A stretch of 64,000 nt of DNA from Brugia malayi (lineage: Eukaryota > Nematoda > Chromadorea > Rhabditida > Onchocercidae), in assembly GCF_000002995.4 (NCBI RefSeq), contig NW_025062478.1, forward strand, positions 992,001 to 1,056,000. Direction: 5' to 3'. The translations under genes and the position numbers were made by a program. Position 1 is the stretch's first letter; every line of letters begins with the position of its first letter. The notes beneath the pieces were generated by a model. It was not told the DNA's origin and searched no databases. It saw only the letters and a program-made list of their open reading frames with translations. Positions 11,644-24,500 of the stretch are shown here, in pieces.

Positions 11644-14045
11644 TTCATTCTTTTTTTTTTTTTTTTTTTGTTGGACCATTGATACCACCTTTTAATTCGG
11701 ATAAGTAGTAGATTGTTTTAGAAATATCCAGTTTTAGGCAAATATGGCTCATTAGTCATTAGTAAGACGAATATTTGAATATGTCAAAGCATTGTTGTGA
11801 TTTGTTTCATTTTAATAAATTTGTTAGCAATAAATTTCATATTTGTCAACTTGCGAACATTGAACAGATGAGCTGGTAAACTGATAGATGTACATCATCT
11901 CTCGTCACAAATTGATTGTAATGGTTATATAACTGGTTTGATCATCACATTTCACCAGAAATTTCAAATATGCATTAAATATTTGTGTTTAATTTGCCAA
12001 AAAATTTTCAATTATTGAATATTGAAATATTTTCAAAATTATTCAAAAATTAAATTTTAATTCATTATAAATATTAAGCTTTATATTTTATCAAATATAA
12101 CGATTGGTTCCATTTACATTTCACTAGAATTTATGCAGATGGGTTTGACTATGTTCGGAAATAAAATTTTTCCAGTTTTAATTGAATTTTAAGAAGTGAT
12201 ATTAGATTGTTAACAAAGATTAAAATATCACTTATATGTTTGGAAGTAAAAACTGGATTTGCATAAGATGATGGACACATATTGTTCTTCTGCTTTACAA
12301 TTTTTGATTGAAATAGCAAGTAGCTATTTCAATGATGAACAACAATGGATAATTTAAACCAGTTTTAACTAATAACGAAATATTTCGCATTTATTTTAAA
12401 TGTAAAATGAGTGGTATGGTTGTTATATGTACAAATAAATGAATATAAATTGATTATATTATTTAGATAATCCATGTTTATAGGATTTTTTTTTTTTTTT
12501 TTTTTTTTTTCATTACATTTTATAATTAATTAATAAAAATGATTTTTTTTTCCTATTTGTAATTAAAATTTTTTGATATTAGTTTAATCCTGATTTTATG
12601 AAATTTTTCTTGTTAGTAGTTTGTTTCTGTGAAATTTTTTGTTTGTTTGTTTGCTTGTTTATTTGTTTTTTTGTAGATTTGTTTATTTGCTTTTTTTGCA
12701 GACATTTGTGAATTTCATTAAAATTTTAGTAAATGAATGAAATTGTAATGTATTTAAACATTGATATTGAGATATTTTCCTAATTGATAAACAATATGCA
12801 ATTGTACTGTCAAAAGAATGAATGATAGATGTTTTTTTTTTTTTTTTTTTTTTTAAATTATTTTAATTGATAATAACTAATAATTTGATAATTTAGTTTA
12901 TGTAATTTTAAAGTATTATTAGCTCATAACTGTGTCTATTTCATATTGACTAGAAAAGGCTAAATTATCACATTTAATATCAATTCTGATTAACAATTAT
13001 CACTGATCATAATTATCACATAATTTATAGTTTGGCTATTTATCTGATCAATAACAAATTGATCATTGTCCACAATAATTAATCGTATTTTCAATCGTTT
13101 TTTTTATAGAAATTAATTTTTCATATTTTTGATATTATACAAATTACTTTTGATATTATAAAAATTAATTTCGTATTTTTTAAAACTCAAAAATTTTCCT
13201 CCTACAACATTAATCATTTAATAAAATATAAATTTAATAAAACGAAAAAAAAAAAGAAAGAAAGAAATTAATAAATTAAATGTACGAAAGTAGCACAGAA
13301 TTAAATGATGCGAAATTAAAATTATTTAACTCATTCATCCGGTCATCTTAATATTACTAATTTTTTTTTATTCTTTTTCATAATTTCTTATTCGTTTATT
13401 TTACTTTTAAAGTTTGTCTCACTTTTCTCCTTTATTTTACTTTATTTATTTACAGTATAAATTTATATATATCAGTAAAATGTAGTAAAAAAATAAAAAG
13501 GAATAAATGATAAAACTTTAAAATTTTTTCAGCCTTTAAATTAGAAAAAAAAAAAAGAATGAATGAAAAAAGAAACAAAAAAACAAAATAATCTGAAATT
13601 TGTCTTTTTAATAATTATTTTAATTTTCCATCAATGTAATTATATGAGTTTACATTTTTAATTCAATTTTGAAATATTTTCATATGCTAAATTCAAATGG
13701 TTTTTTTTTTCATATGAATTCAAATTAATTAAATAATTAAAATAATTAAAAAATGGAATAGTTTTAATGATATTATTACTAAATTGAATAATTAAGCATT
13801 ATTAAAATTTGACATAGTAATTGCATTTTTAATTTTTCCATTTATTTAAATTCTAAGCAATTTTTTTTTTTTTTTTTTGATTTATCAACAATATCAGACA
13901 ATGTTATCAGCTTTAAGTTTTCTTTATTCTTTTTTAATATATATATTTTTATTTTATATAGATATAGAAAATTTTTATTTTTATTATTTTTGATTTTTGA
14001 TTTTTTTTTTACCAGAATATTCCAGGAATTTATTTTTTGTTAAAG
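11644..14045. other. AT-rich intergenic region
   Basis: It holds the DARS2 3' UTR (AATAAA 11814-11819), many poly-T tracts (for example near 12487-12510, 12832-12854 and 13860-13878) and no open frame with recognisable protein content. A TTTTTTTTTTACCAG acceptor-like site ends at 14015, 30 bases before the next gene's ATG, and is a plausible trans-splice site. Confidence 0.5.
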
Positions 14046-17000
14046 ATGAAATTGTTGATGTTATGGTCAAATCTTATCAGACTATTATTGCATTATCAAC
14101 AAAATGTTGTAAGTCAAAAATTAAGCACAACAAATTTAACAACTTCACCTGGGTAACTTTTTTTTTTCTTTAATTACATTAAAATTTGATATTTTAAATT
14201 TTGTGTTTTTCAAAAAAAAAAAAAAAAATTCGCAAAAAATTTAATAAATTTTATTCATTTTGTATTGTTTTTATCACATCATTTAAATAACAAAAAAACG
14301 AAGTAAAGATAAAACAGTTAAAGTTATCGCTAAGAATGAAATTTTTAATTTAAAATGAAATCAAATTTTTGGGAAATATAAAATTAACAAATTTTTGCAA
14401 AGTATAAAATGAAATTAAAAAAAAAAAAAAAACCGAATTTTTAGGAAATATGAAATGAAATTTTTTGAGTTAAATTTTTGAGAATTATAAATTGCTATTA
14501 TCAAATCTTCAGAAAATATGAAATTATCAAATTTTTGCAAAATATAAAATGTAATTATCAAATCATTAGGAAATACAAAATTTACATTATCAAATTTTTT
14601 AGAAATATAAAATAAAATTGTTAATTTTTTTAATTGTTATTAATTATTAATTGTTAATTTTTTTTAAGAAATATAAAATGGAATTATCAAATTATCAAAA
14701 ATTGAAATTATCAAAATTTTTGAAATTATTACTTTATTAAAAATATACATATATGTATGAAATTTTTATAGCTTAAATATAAATGATGAAGCGGAGACAT
14801 GCTGTGGTCATTGTGCATTACAATTTATGAATGATTTAATGAAAAGAATTGGAAAGATTGAAACGTCAAATTTAATTAATTTTAATTTTAATAATTTCTT
14901 ATTTGCAATGTCAAATGCTACCATTCTTCAACATTTTTGCAAGTTTGTTTCTTTATTGTATTAATTTAATAATAATAAAATAATAAATTATATTGTCAAT
15001 AATAATTTAATAATAAAATAACAAATTATATTGTCAATAATTAATTAATAATGAAATAATAAATTTTATTATCAATAATAATTTAATAATAAAATGATAA
15101 ATTATATTATTAGTAATAAAAAATAAAAAATAATAAATTATGAGCAAGCAAATTATGATGTAAACATATCAAAAAGTAGTGAAATTGTTTTAATTTTTGT
15201 AAATTAATTAATTTTTTTTTGCGAAATATAAAATGAAATTATTAAATTCTTTAAGAAATATAAAATTAGAATTTTTAATTATACTAATTACTTTGTTTTG
15301 TTTATTTTGCTATTACACTGTTCCATTTATTACTACTGATTACTTTGTTTTGTTTCTTTTTTTCTTTCATTTTTTTAAAGTCTTATTTTGTGCTTTTAAT
15401 TTTAAAAATTTTCATTTTAAATTTAAGTTTTGATGTTTAGTATGATTATATATATATTTTTTCTTAATCTTATAAAGAAAACATAATTCTTTCAGCGAAA
15501 TATTAATTCTATGAAAATGACTAATATATGTTTATTGCTAATAACAAATGATTCATTTCATTTATTAATTTATATTTTAATTTTCATTTTATCTTTTGAA
15601 GAATTAAAAAAATTTTTTTGATACTTATTTATGATATAAATTATAATTGTCGAAAAAAATTTTCGATTAAAATAACTGTTGAAATAAATAATAATTATCA
15701 AATAATTCGATTAAAATAACTGCTAAAATAACTTAATAAAAAGGTTATTAATTAAAATTTTCAAATTAAAAAAAAATCCTTCTTAATACTTCAAAAAAAA
15801 AAAAAATGAGGTGAATTTGTTTATGAAACGGAGTGACAAATCAAAGGTGACACTAACTGGTATTTCAAATTATTATTATTTTTTTTTTTTTTTGTGGATA
15901 ATATTTTATTTCAGAGAATTTCATCAATTTGAGCATTGCTGTTCAAAATGTATTCCCAGTTATTCACGAGAAATTTTGATGGGATATTCCGAAATTATCA
16001 ATCAAATATGCATTTATAATTTTAAAGGTACAAATAATTAAATTTAAAATATTATTTAATTTTAACATTCGTCAACAGTCAATCTATAGCTAACTTCTGC
16101 TTTCTTCTCCTCAAATTTTCTTTATAACTACTAAAGTTAGTTTAACAATTCAAATTTAAATTTTGCTGTTCTTTCTAATATTATTCAAAATTATCCACTC
16201 TTCATTTCGAATATTTCAAAAAGCATTTAATTAATACTTCCGGAAACAGTTATGTTATATTTTGACTTCTGCATTGAATTAAATAATTTATTTTTTCAAA
16301 AAAAAAAAAAAATTTCTCATTTAAGAATGAATTATGGAAAAAATATTTGTTAAATTCAGATATCAAAGAAAATTTTGGATGCTTAGCTGGATTGAATTCA
16401 CAGATCAGACAACTTTGCATGCGCACTTGTACACCATATCAGGAAGCATTTCATTCTATAGCTCGAAATTTTCGACATTTCATTCTCAATAGTGACATAA
16501 CCATTCTCGAAAATTACCTAAATGAATCATGCGAGTAAGTTATTTTAATCATTATTTAAATTAGTTAAGTTATTTTAATCATTATTTAAATTAGTTAAGT
16601 TATTTTAATCATTATTTAAATTAGTTAAGTTGTTTTAATGATTATTTAAAATACTTAGGTTATTTTAATGATTAGTTAAATTAGTAAGTTATTTTAATGA
16701 TTACTTAAATTAGTTAAGTTATTTTAATGATTATTTAAATTTTATTACTACAATATTGTCAATAACATAATAAATGGAATTTGTATAAAGTTATAAGATT
16801 AATATTTATGATCTGTTACTCGAAATGATATACTTCATTTTTTTAGCTCATAGCTATAAATCATATTGCAGTTAATTTGGTAATAAATTTAATTGCTTAA
16901 TTTTGTTTAATTTATATGCTTGCCTATCATAAAAAGAAATGATTGATTCATTCATTTGTAATCATTGACCTATTACAATGTTTATTACAACATATTACAA

Positions 17001-18307
17001 TAATGGTCAATGATCCATTACTATTAACACATTGATTTCTAATAGGTCAATGGTTCATTTATTATTAACTCATTGATTTCTAATAGATCAATGATTCATT
17101 CACTTTTAGCTTTCATTTTTATTGATTTCTAATAGGTTAGTGTTTCATTTACTGCAAGCTTATTTATTTCTAATAAGTCATTGATTCATTTATTAGTCAT
17201 TGATTTCTAACTGGTCAGTGATTCATTCACTTTTAACTGACTGATTTCTAATAGATCAATGATTCATTCACTTTTAACTTATTGATTTCTAATAGATCAA
17301 TGATTCATTCACTTTTAGCTTTCATTTTTATTGATTTCTAATAGGTCAATGATTCATTTATTATTGACTGATTGATTTCTAATAGGTCAATGATTCATTC
17401 ACTTTTAACTTATTGATTTCTAATAGATCAATGATTCATTCACTTTTAGCTTTCATTTTTATTGATTTCTAATAGGTCAATGATTCATTTATTATTGACT
17501 GATTGATTTCTAATAGGTCAATGATTCATTCACTTTTAACTTATTGATTTCTACTAGATCAATGATTCATTTATCATTAACTGATTGACTTCTACTAGAT
17601 CAATGATTCATTTATCTTAGATATGTCCTTTGCTCATTGCACTGCGATGTGCCATTAATTGCGCATAATTGTGGTTATCAAATAGTTGAAAAAATAATTG
17701 CATTAACGAGGAAATCATTTAAATCCATGAGGAAATTATCACTTGATACAGCAGTTGTTAATAGGTTTGTTTATGCTTTTTTAATAATTGCAAGAATTTA
17801 AGCCTTAACAACGATCAAAATTAATTTACTGATAGATAAATTGTATTAAAAAAAAATTGTATAAAATTTCATTCAAAATTTTACATTTTTATATTTTTGT
17901 GTATTATTTAAAAATGCAATTATATTTTTGTTAATTTCAAAGCAATGGAAGTGAATTTAAACAAAAATATTATTTTATCAAATCTAATTTATTTGTTAAT
18001 AAAATATTTCCTTTCTTTGTTGTTGTTATATATATATATTTTTTTAATTTTGTTATTTATTTACTTGTTGTTATTATTTTTTTTTTTAAATTTGAGTAAA
18101 AGAAATGTATTACAAATTATTAATTTCAGGTGGCCTCAAGCGTGTGCTGAAATAATTACTTATAAAATACCAAAACAAAATTTAACAACCATGCAGCCAC
18201 AACCTCAGCAAATAATGCAAATTGAAAGAAATGGTCAACAGAGTCAAACAGTGATTAAATTGTTATCATCATTCTTATCACTAATTATCTATTTCATATT
18301 AGAATAA
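14046..18307 (+). CDS. Secreted CPG4-like (chondroitin proteoglycan 4) cysteine protein
   Basis: Exons: 14046-14152, 14772-14942, 15915-16027, 16360-16534, 17621-17764, 18130-18307; phases agree throughout and give about 295 residues. The N-terminus (MKLLMLWSNLIRLLLHYQQ) is a likely signal peptide. Cysteine pairs and spacings CCGHC, CCSKC, FGCLAGLNSQIRQLCMRTC, LCSLHCDV and HNCGY resemble the nematode-restricted CPG4 domain, first named from a C. elegans chondroitin-carrying eggshell/embryonic matrix protein; family assignment is by eye. The last 15-18 residues are strongly hydrophobic (LLSSFLSLIIYFILE) after a polar stretch, so the protein may be GPI-anchored or tail-anchored rather than soluble. 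A Gln-rich linker precedes that tail. The stop codon overlaps an AATAAA at 18303-18308. Not part of an evident operon. Confidence 0.8.
16540..16745 (+). repeat. About 30-bp minisatellite in the CPG4-like gene
   Basis: About seven copies of a roughly 30-base unit beginning GTTAAGTTATTTTAATCATT, starting immediately after the 5' splice site of the exon that ends at 16534. The first copies are near-identical and later ones diverge. The unit contains the donor-like GAGTAAGTTATTT/GTTAAGTTATTT sequence, so the array may have grown from the intron's own start. Confidence 0.85.
17022..17605 (+). repeat. Tandem array of a 40-50 bp unit before an exon of the CPG4-like gene
   Basis: About fourteen degenerate copies carry the core TGATTTCTAATAGRTCAATG. 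The array ends about 15 bases before the true 3' splice site at 17620. Each TTTCTAATAG resembles a pyrimidine tract plus AG, so the array is a string of possible decoy acceptors or branch points. Two larger blocks of about 130 bases (containing TTTAGCTTTCATTTTTATTG) are themselves repeated, showing higher-order duplication. Confidence 0.85.
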
Positions 18308-19669
18308 AATATTACTAATAATTCTAATATGTTCCAAAAAAAAAGAAAAAATTATTTAAAACTAAGTAATTTTTTCATTTCTAAAAAATTTACTTACAAA
18401 AAAATCATTTTTGAAGAAAAAAAAAAAGCAAATTTAACTGTTATCAATTAAATGATAATCCATCAGTAGTTTTTTTGATAGGAATATATTATCAAATAAA
18501 CAAACACATTTACTATAATCAATTTAATAGTGCATTATTAATTACATTTTACAATCTTAAAACATTTAATTTTATAATTCTCCCCAAATATTCTAAAAAT
18601 TTGAAAAAATTACAAAAAAAAAAATTTTTTAAATTTATAAAATTCATACTTTATTATAATAAATTATCATTTGTTAAAAAAAAAAAATTTACTTTCAGCT
18701 CATATTTAATGTTTTAAAAAAATTTTTTTTTTTTTTTGTATCATATATGACATATTTAAATGGTGCAATAAATAAATTATGCAGCAAATATTGATTGTTT
18801 ATTTTTTTAAATATTTAAATTGATAATTTTCTGATGCATTTAACATATATTTATATAAATATTAATTTTAATCTTTGTTAGCTTTTCCTTTTAACAATTT
18901 CTCTTTTCAATTATTTACTATGAATGCATGAATAAAAAAAAAAAAAAAAAAAACTATTTTTTATTGATTTTAAAATTGATTAAAATTTAAAATAACATCA
19001 CGAATGGATCGCACTTTTTTCTTCTCAAATTGCAAAATCAATTAACCATTAACAATAATATAGCTAAGTATCAAACTAGATTCTTTGTGTTCAATTTCAA
19101 AAACAAACAAACAAATAAACAAACAAATAGATGTTTACCTTGTTAATGTTATATTTATACCAATTTATTTTTTGCTTTTTTCCTTTTACATTTTTTTTTT
19201 TGGAAATGCAATGAAAAGTTATTTGTTGTTAAACAAAAAATTTAATGGATGAAAGTTTTGCAAATAAGAAAAAAAAAATGATTTTTTTAAAAAATTGCTT
19301 TCATTTTTTTTTAATTCATTTTGTTTCTAATCGTTTTCTTTTTTTTCTTTTAACTATTCCAAGTTGAATGTTTTATAAATTTATGATTATAATCAAAATT
19401 AATGTTAGTGAAAGAAAATTAATGGATATTTGACACTTTTAAAATGTTGTCATCCTGCTAATAACATTGTCAAACAAATCGAACAAAGAAAGTTTTGTTT
19501 ACAATTATAGCTTAAGCATTATTTACATGTGAAATAATTCATATAAAATTATGCAATTGCTAAAATTTGCAACATTTTTCAAATTTTTATTCCATTCCTT
19601 TATTGATGAGAGTATTTTAATCAAATTAACAGTTTGAAAATTGAAATAAGTATTGATTAGATGAAAATG

Positions 19670-19748
19670 AAATGATTGTAAAATAATGATTACCCGAAGT
19701 TAAAATGATTGTAAAATAATGTTTGCCCGAAGTTAAAATGATTGTAAA
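19670..19748 (+). repeat. About 36-bp tandem repeat, two and a half copies
   Basis: The segment AAAATGATTGTAAAATAATG followed by a CCCGAAGTT end is repeated, with a third partial copy ending in GTAAAACG. Non-coding. Confidence 0.75.
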
Positions 19749-20881
19749 ACGTAATTTTACAATCATTATAATGGTATAATGATAGATATAAAAGTTATCA
19801 GTGTAAATTGTGATTCAACTGATAATGAAAAAAGAAAATGTACATGAAAAATTCATACATAAAATAAAGATAAGTGATAATTTTGATTTATCTTTGAAAG
19901 TGATAAAGTCAAAAATTAAAAAATGTATTATCAGTTGAAAATAAATTGAAAATGAAATGTGTCACATAAAAATTACTCATGTATATCGTAAAAAAAATAA
20001 ATTTTTTTTTTTTTTTATAAAAGTCAAAAAAAGAACTAAAATTCAATTTGATTGCTAAATTTTCATCTTTTGTCCTTTGTCCTTTGTGATAGAATTCATT
20101 TCAAAAATTTTTCAAGGTTGCTAAAATTTGTAAATTATAAAGAATGATAGTATTTCTGCTATACTTTCTTTATATGTTTGATACGCTCAGTTAAACATTA
20201 CTCATTTTTGCATAAAAATTTCAAAGAAATAAATATTCGTTTTTTGCTATTTTTTTTTCATTTTTTTTTTTTTTTTTTGCATCAAAAAGTAAATCAAAAA
20301 AATAAAATTACGACTTCAAAAAATACATTTTTGTGAATATTTCAAAAAAAATTTTTTTTTAAAAATACTTAAAACTATAAATTTAAAAGTAAAAGTTAAA
20401 AAAAATTTGTAGATTTTTCTAACTTTTTATTTAAAAAACAAAAAATTAGTAAGTGCTAAATATTCATTTAGAAAATTTTTCGATTCATAAAATTATATAA
20501 AATGTAATTTATATATATATATTTTTATCAATCAATGAAAAAAAAAAAAAATTGTTTTTTTCATCATTTATAAATTATTTTAATTATTGTTTTTAAAAAT
20601 TTTTCTAAATTAAAGCAATAATACGATCTAAATATTTCTGATTTAATGTTAAATACAACAATTTTAATTTGTTTATTTGTATAAATACAAGAATTAAGTC
20701 AAATCAAATTGTCTTCTCCAATAGAAATAATTCAAATACCCGTTTAGACAGTGTATTTTAGCATTTAGTAATGTAAGTAGTACTAGTAGGAGTTGCAGTA
20801 GTAATAGCACAATTTTGAAAGTTTAAGTTTAGACGATGGACACGAATTCAATCGTCCATTTGAGAATTTAAATTTTGTAAG

Positions 20882-20915
20882 CTCTCTCTCTCTCCCTCTC
20901 TCTCTCTCTCTCTCA
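20882..20915 (+). repeat. CT-rich microsatellite
   Basis: A run of CT dinucleotides interrupted by CCC. It lies about 580 bases upstream of the ATG of the Cys/Gln-rich gene. Confidence 0.9.
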
Positions 20916-21500
20916 TCCATTTCAATAATCACCTGGTATTAGTCGTGTTTTAGATATGGATTATTTTATATGGCTAATATGTAAAATGACATAATTTTAA
21001 AGTTTAAAAAAAATTTTTTTTAAATCTCTTTTTTTAATTTCTTACTAAAATTTTTTTACATTTTTTTTTTTACTTTTTATAAAATAAATTATTTCATTAT
21101 TCAAAGAAAAAAAAAATAAACGGAGAGATTATAATGATTAAATTTTTTTTTAGTTTTGAATTTCACATTTTTAGCAATAATTTTAGTTTGAAAATATTTT
21201 CAGGCGAATTAATTTTGAATATCTGTTAGTTTTTTTTATTAAATTAAGTGAAAAATTTTGTAAATTTTCACTTTTTTGCTTCTTTTTTTTAAATTTCGGA
21301 TAATAAAAAGATTTCATTTTTTTCTGTTTTTTAAATTTTTTTTTAGTTCGAAAAAGTTCTTTTTTTAATTGAAGCATTTTTTTTATTCAATTTTTTAATT
21401 TTATTTTAATTTAATTTAATTGAATTTTTTTTTTTAAATCTAATATAGTAAAGGTTTATTGTATGCAGCCTCGTTTTTTTTTTTTTTTTTTTTATAATCT

Positions 21501-24500
21501 ATGTCACGGAAAAAGTTATCAGGTATGAATTCCGGATTCACAGCTCACTGTTTATTATATCTCATATTCGGTTTCCTGAATATTTCCGCTGAAACGGTTT
21601 GCTTTATTTGTTGCATTAATTTGATTTCTTTTAATAATTAGCAATTTCAATTATAATTTTTAATTCTAGCTCACACAAAATACATTTTTACATTTGAAAT
21701 TATGACTTTTCGTTAAAAAATTACTTATGGATATACGTTTTTTTTTTTTTTACACGTGGAATCATTATTGTACGTAAGATTACGTAAGTATGTGATTAGC
21801 AATATATATTCAAATTTTATTAGCTACCAGCTCGGATATAATTTTATTGTAATTTACCAAAAATTTAATTAAAAATTTATTCAACAAATACATTTCTGAA
21901 TTTTTACATTAATGTAAGAGGCAAAGTGCAGTGTGGAGAATATACTAAAATTGATAATTTTGAATTGAAAATTTGGTTGGAAATAAGTTTGTAACAGATT
22001 AAAATAGTTACTTAATTATACTAATGAATGATTCAAATACTAAATATCTGAATAATATGAAATACGAATACTAAATTTAATTATAATAATGAATTCAAAT
22101 ATAATACTAAATGAATGAGTCAAAATTTTGATTGAATAAGTTGAGAAATATATTAAAAATTTTTAAATTTATGGCAAATCAAAACAATTTACTTTATTAT
22201 ACTAATAAATTATTCAAATACTAAATAACTGATTCAAATTCTAATGAATGAATTTCAAAAAATCATTTAAATTATGCAAAAAGATATTTTTGTAAAGTTA
22301 ATTTTAAATTTATTTTATCATACTAATGAATGAATGAATGAATTAGTAAATGAATGATTCAAATATCAAATGAATGACTCAAATTCTAGTTAATAAATTA
22401 AAAAAAAATTTTGAAAATTTTTTTTTCTTTAAATTATACAAGAAATTATCGGTTTATTTTCTCAGCGACTTGTTATTTACGTATGAGCAAATGTTTATTT
22501 ATTTAACCTGAAATGAGATCGTGATTAAGTCAACGAAAAGTATATTTGCATAGCACAGCAAGTAACATTGCATAACTGACCGATTGAATCATAGTGATGT
22601 TAAAACATTTTAAATTTAAACTAAGCAAAATTTTACGATGTATCAAATTGATTTTTTAGTTATTCCAAAATCAAATGCTATAAATTTTCTTTTCCTTCTT
22701 TTTTTTTTTCAAAAAAATGAAAAAACTTTTTTAAAATTCAAATCTAATTACATTTACAAAATTTTTTAATTCATTGAGTGAAAAAAAAAGAAAATTTAAT
22801 TTTTTACAATTTTTTTTTATCATTTTTTAAAATTAATTTTTTGAAAGTGAAATTTTATAAAAATAAAACTTATTTAGATTGTAATGATGAAATTTTAAAA
22901 ATTAATAAAGTTCATACAATCTTACAATGAAAAAAATGTTAAAGTAAACCCTATTGTAAATTACTTTTGTAGTTACTAAATATTAATTAATTTAATTTAT
23001 TTTTTTTTTTTAATTTCCTTTCGTTAATTTTGTTTAAGATTATTTATGCTTATAGAATGCGATAAAATTTATTAGTAGAGCAAAGCGACAATGCTGCATG
23101 CAAATGTCTGCATGCTGTGGATTGCAACAACAACAACAACAACAGCAACAACAACCGATACCAGTGGTACCATTGATCACACCGTATCCGTTGCAACCAA
23201 TAATACCTGTGGTGCAACATGAAAAACAATGCAATTGTATTAATTTACTAGCACAAGTTTGTTCATTTATTTAACTCAATTATTTTATTATATTATAGTA
23301 AATAATTATTTGTAATAGTAAATTTAAATTTAAGTTTCCTAAACATTAAATCGATTCAATAATTTATATCTAAAAGTGAATAACATTAATTATAAGTGAA
23401 AAAATAATTGAATTAATGGAATTAAGTACTCAAATATGATTCTAACTTCAATTTTAGGAAATGAAAGAGCTAAACTTAAAATAGGATTACAAAATTAATC
23501 TCATATATTCTTTTGCTAAATTTTTTTTTTTTTTTTTTTTAGGAAAATTTTTTAATTCTAGGTGAAATCATGTGACTGTGCAAATATCCAGGTAAATCAA
23601 TGCGGTTGCACACCAGTTGCACGCTCAAATTGCAATTGTGCTGCACTGCATGAGCAGTATATGAATTGTGGTTGTGGATCACTTCATTATAATGTAATTA
23701 AAATAATTTTTTCTTATCATTTTATTTATTAATTAATTTCATTAAACAAATGAAATTTATGCTTTAGGAAGAGAATTGTGCTTATAATTCAGTTCAGTTT
23801 TATTCTTATCATTATCAGCATTTTATCATTACAATCATTATTTATCATTCTACTAGAATCGTTATTTTTCTATTGCTATAATATAATCAGCGTAATTTAT
23901 AAGACATCTTAAGCTAGAATTTGCAAAAATTAGTTAATTTAATTAAAAAAAAGTTAGTTAATAAAAAAGTTAAATTAAATTTTTGCTCTTCATTGATTCA
24001 ACACTAAAATTATTTTGGATAATTGATAATCATTTAACAGCTGTTTTTTTTTTTTTTTTTTTTTTTTTTTGTATTCAATAATTTCATTTTTTTTTTTATT
24101 TTGATAATGAAAATTTTTAAAATCTTTTACAATTGTAATACTTAATAATTTAACTGCAGATAACTTGCAACTGTCCACAGCAAAGGATACATTGTATGCC
24201 TTCATGTATGCCTGATTGTTCACAAGAATGTATTAATCGAGAAATGATTAATCAAGTCATCTTTAATACCCAATATCAGCAACCACCACAACAACAACAC
24301 CAAATTGAGGTAATGCTAAAAAAGATATCGAATAATTTGTTAGGATAAATTTCAAATCTTTAATAATATTTTTTTTTTTTATTAAATTAAAACAGAGAAT
24401 AATAATATGACAGAAAAGATGTTCAGTGATTCTTTTTTGTTCTTTTTTTTTTTTATAATAATTCATATTTGAACTTATTGCAGTGCATTGCATTTTGCAT

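Larger units (their letters stand above)
18308..21500. other. AT-rich intergenic region
   Basis: No gene recognised. It holds poly-A/T tracts, a further AATAAA-like site near 18765, a short tandem repeat at 19670-19748, and a CT-rich microsatellite at 20882-20915. A small inverted repeat (ATGGAC ... GTCCAT) lies near 20834-20863. Confidence 0.5.

Noticed and set aside
18475..18717. 80-codon Lys/Phe/Ile-rich frame after the CPG4-like gene
   Set aside because: Its composition is that of random AT-rich DNA, and no splice or homology support was seen.
23040..23234. Minus-strand frame with a run of ten cysteines
   Set aside because: It arises from reading the CAA repeat of exon 2 on the opposite strand in a shifted frame.
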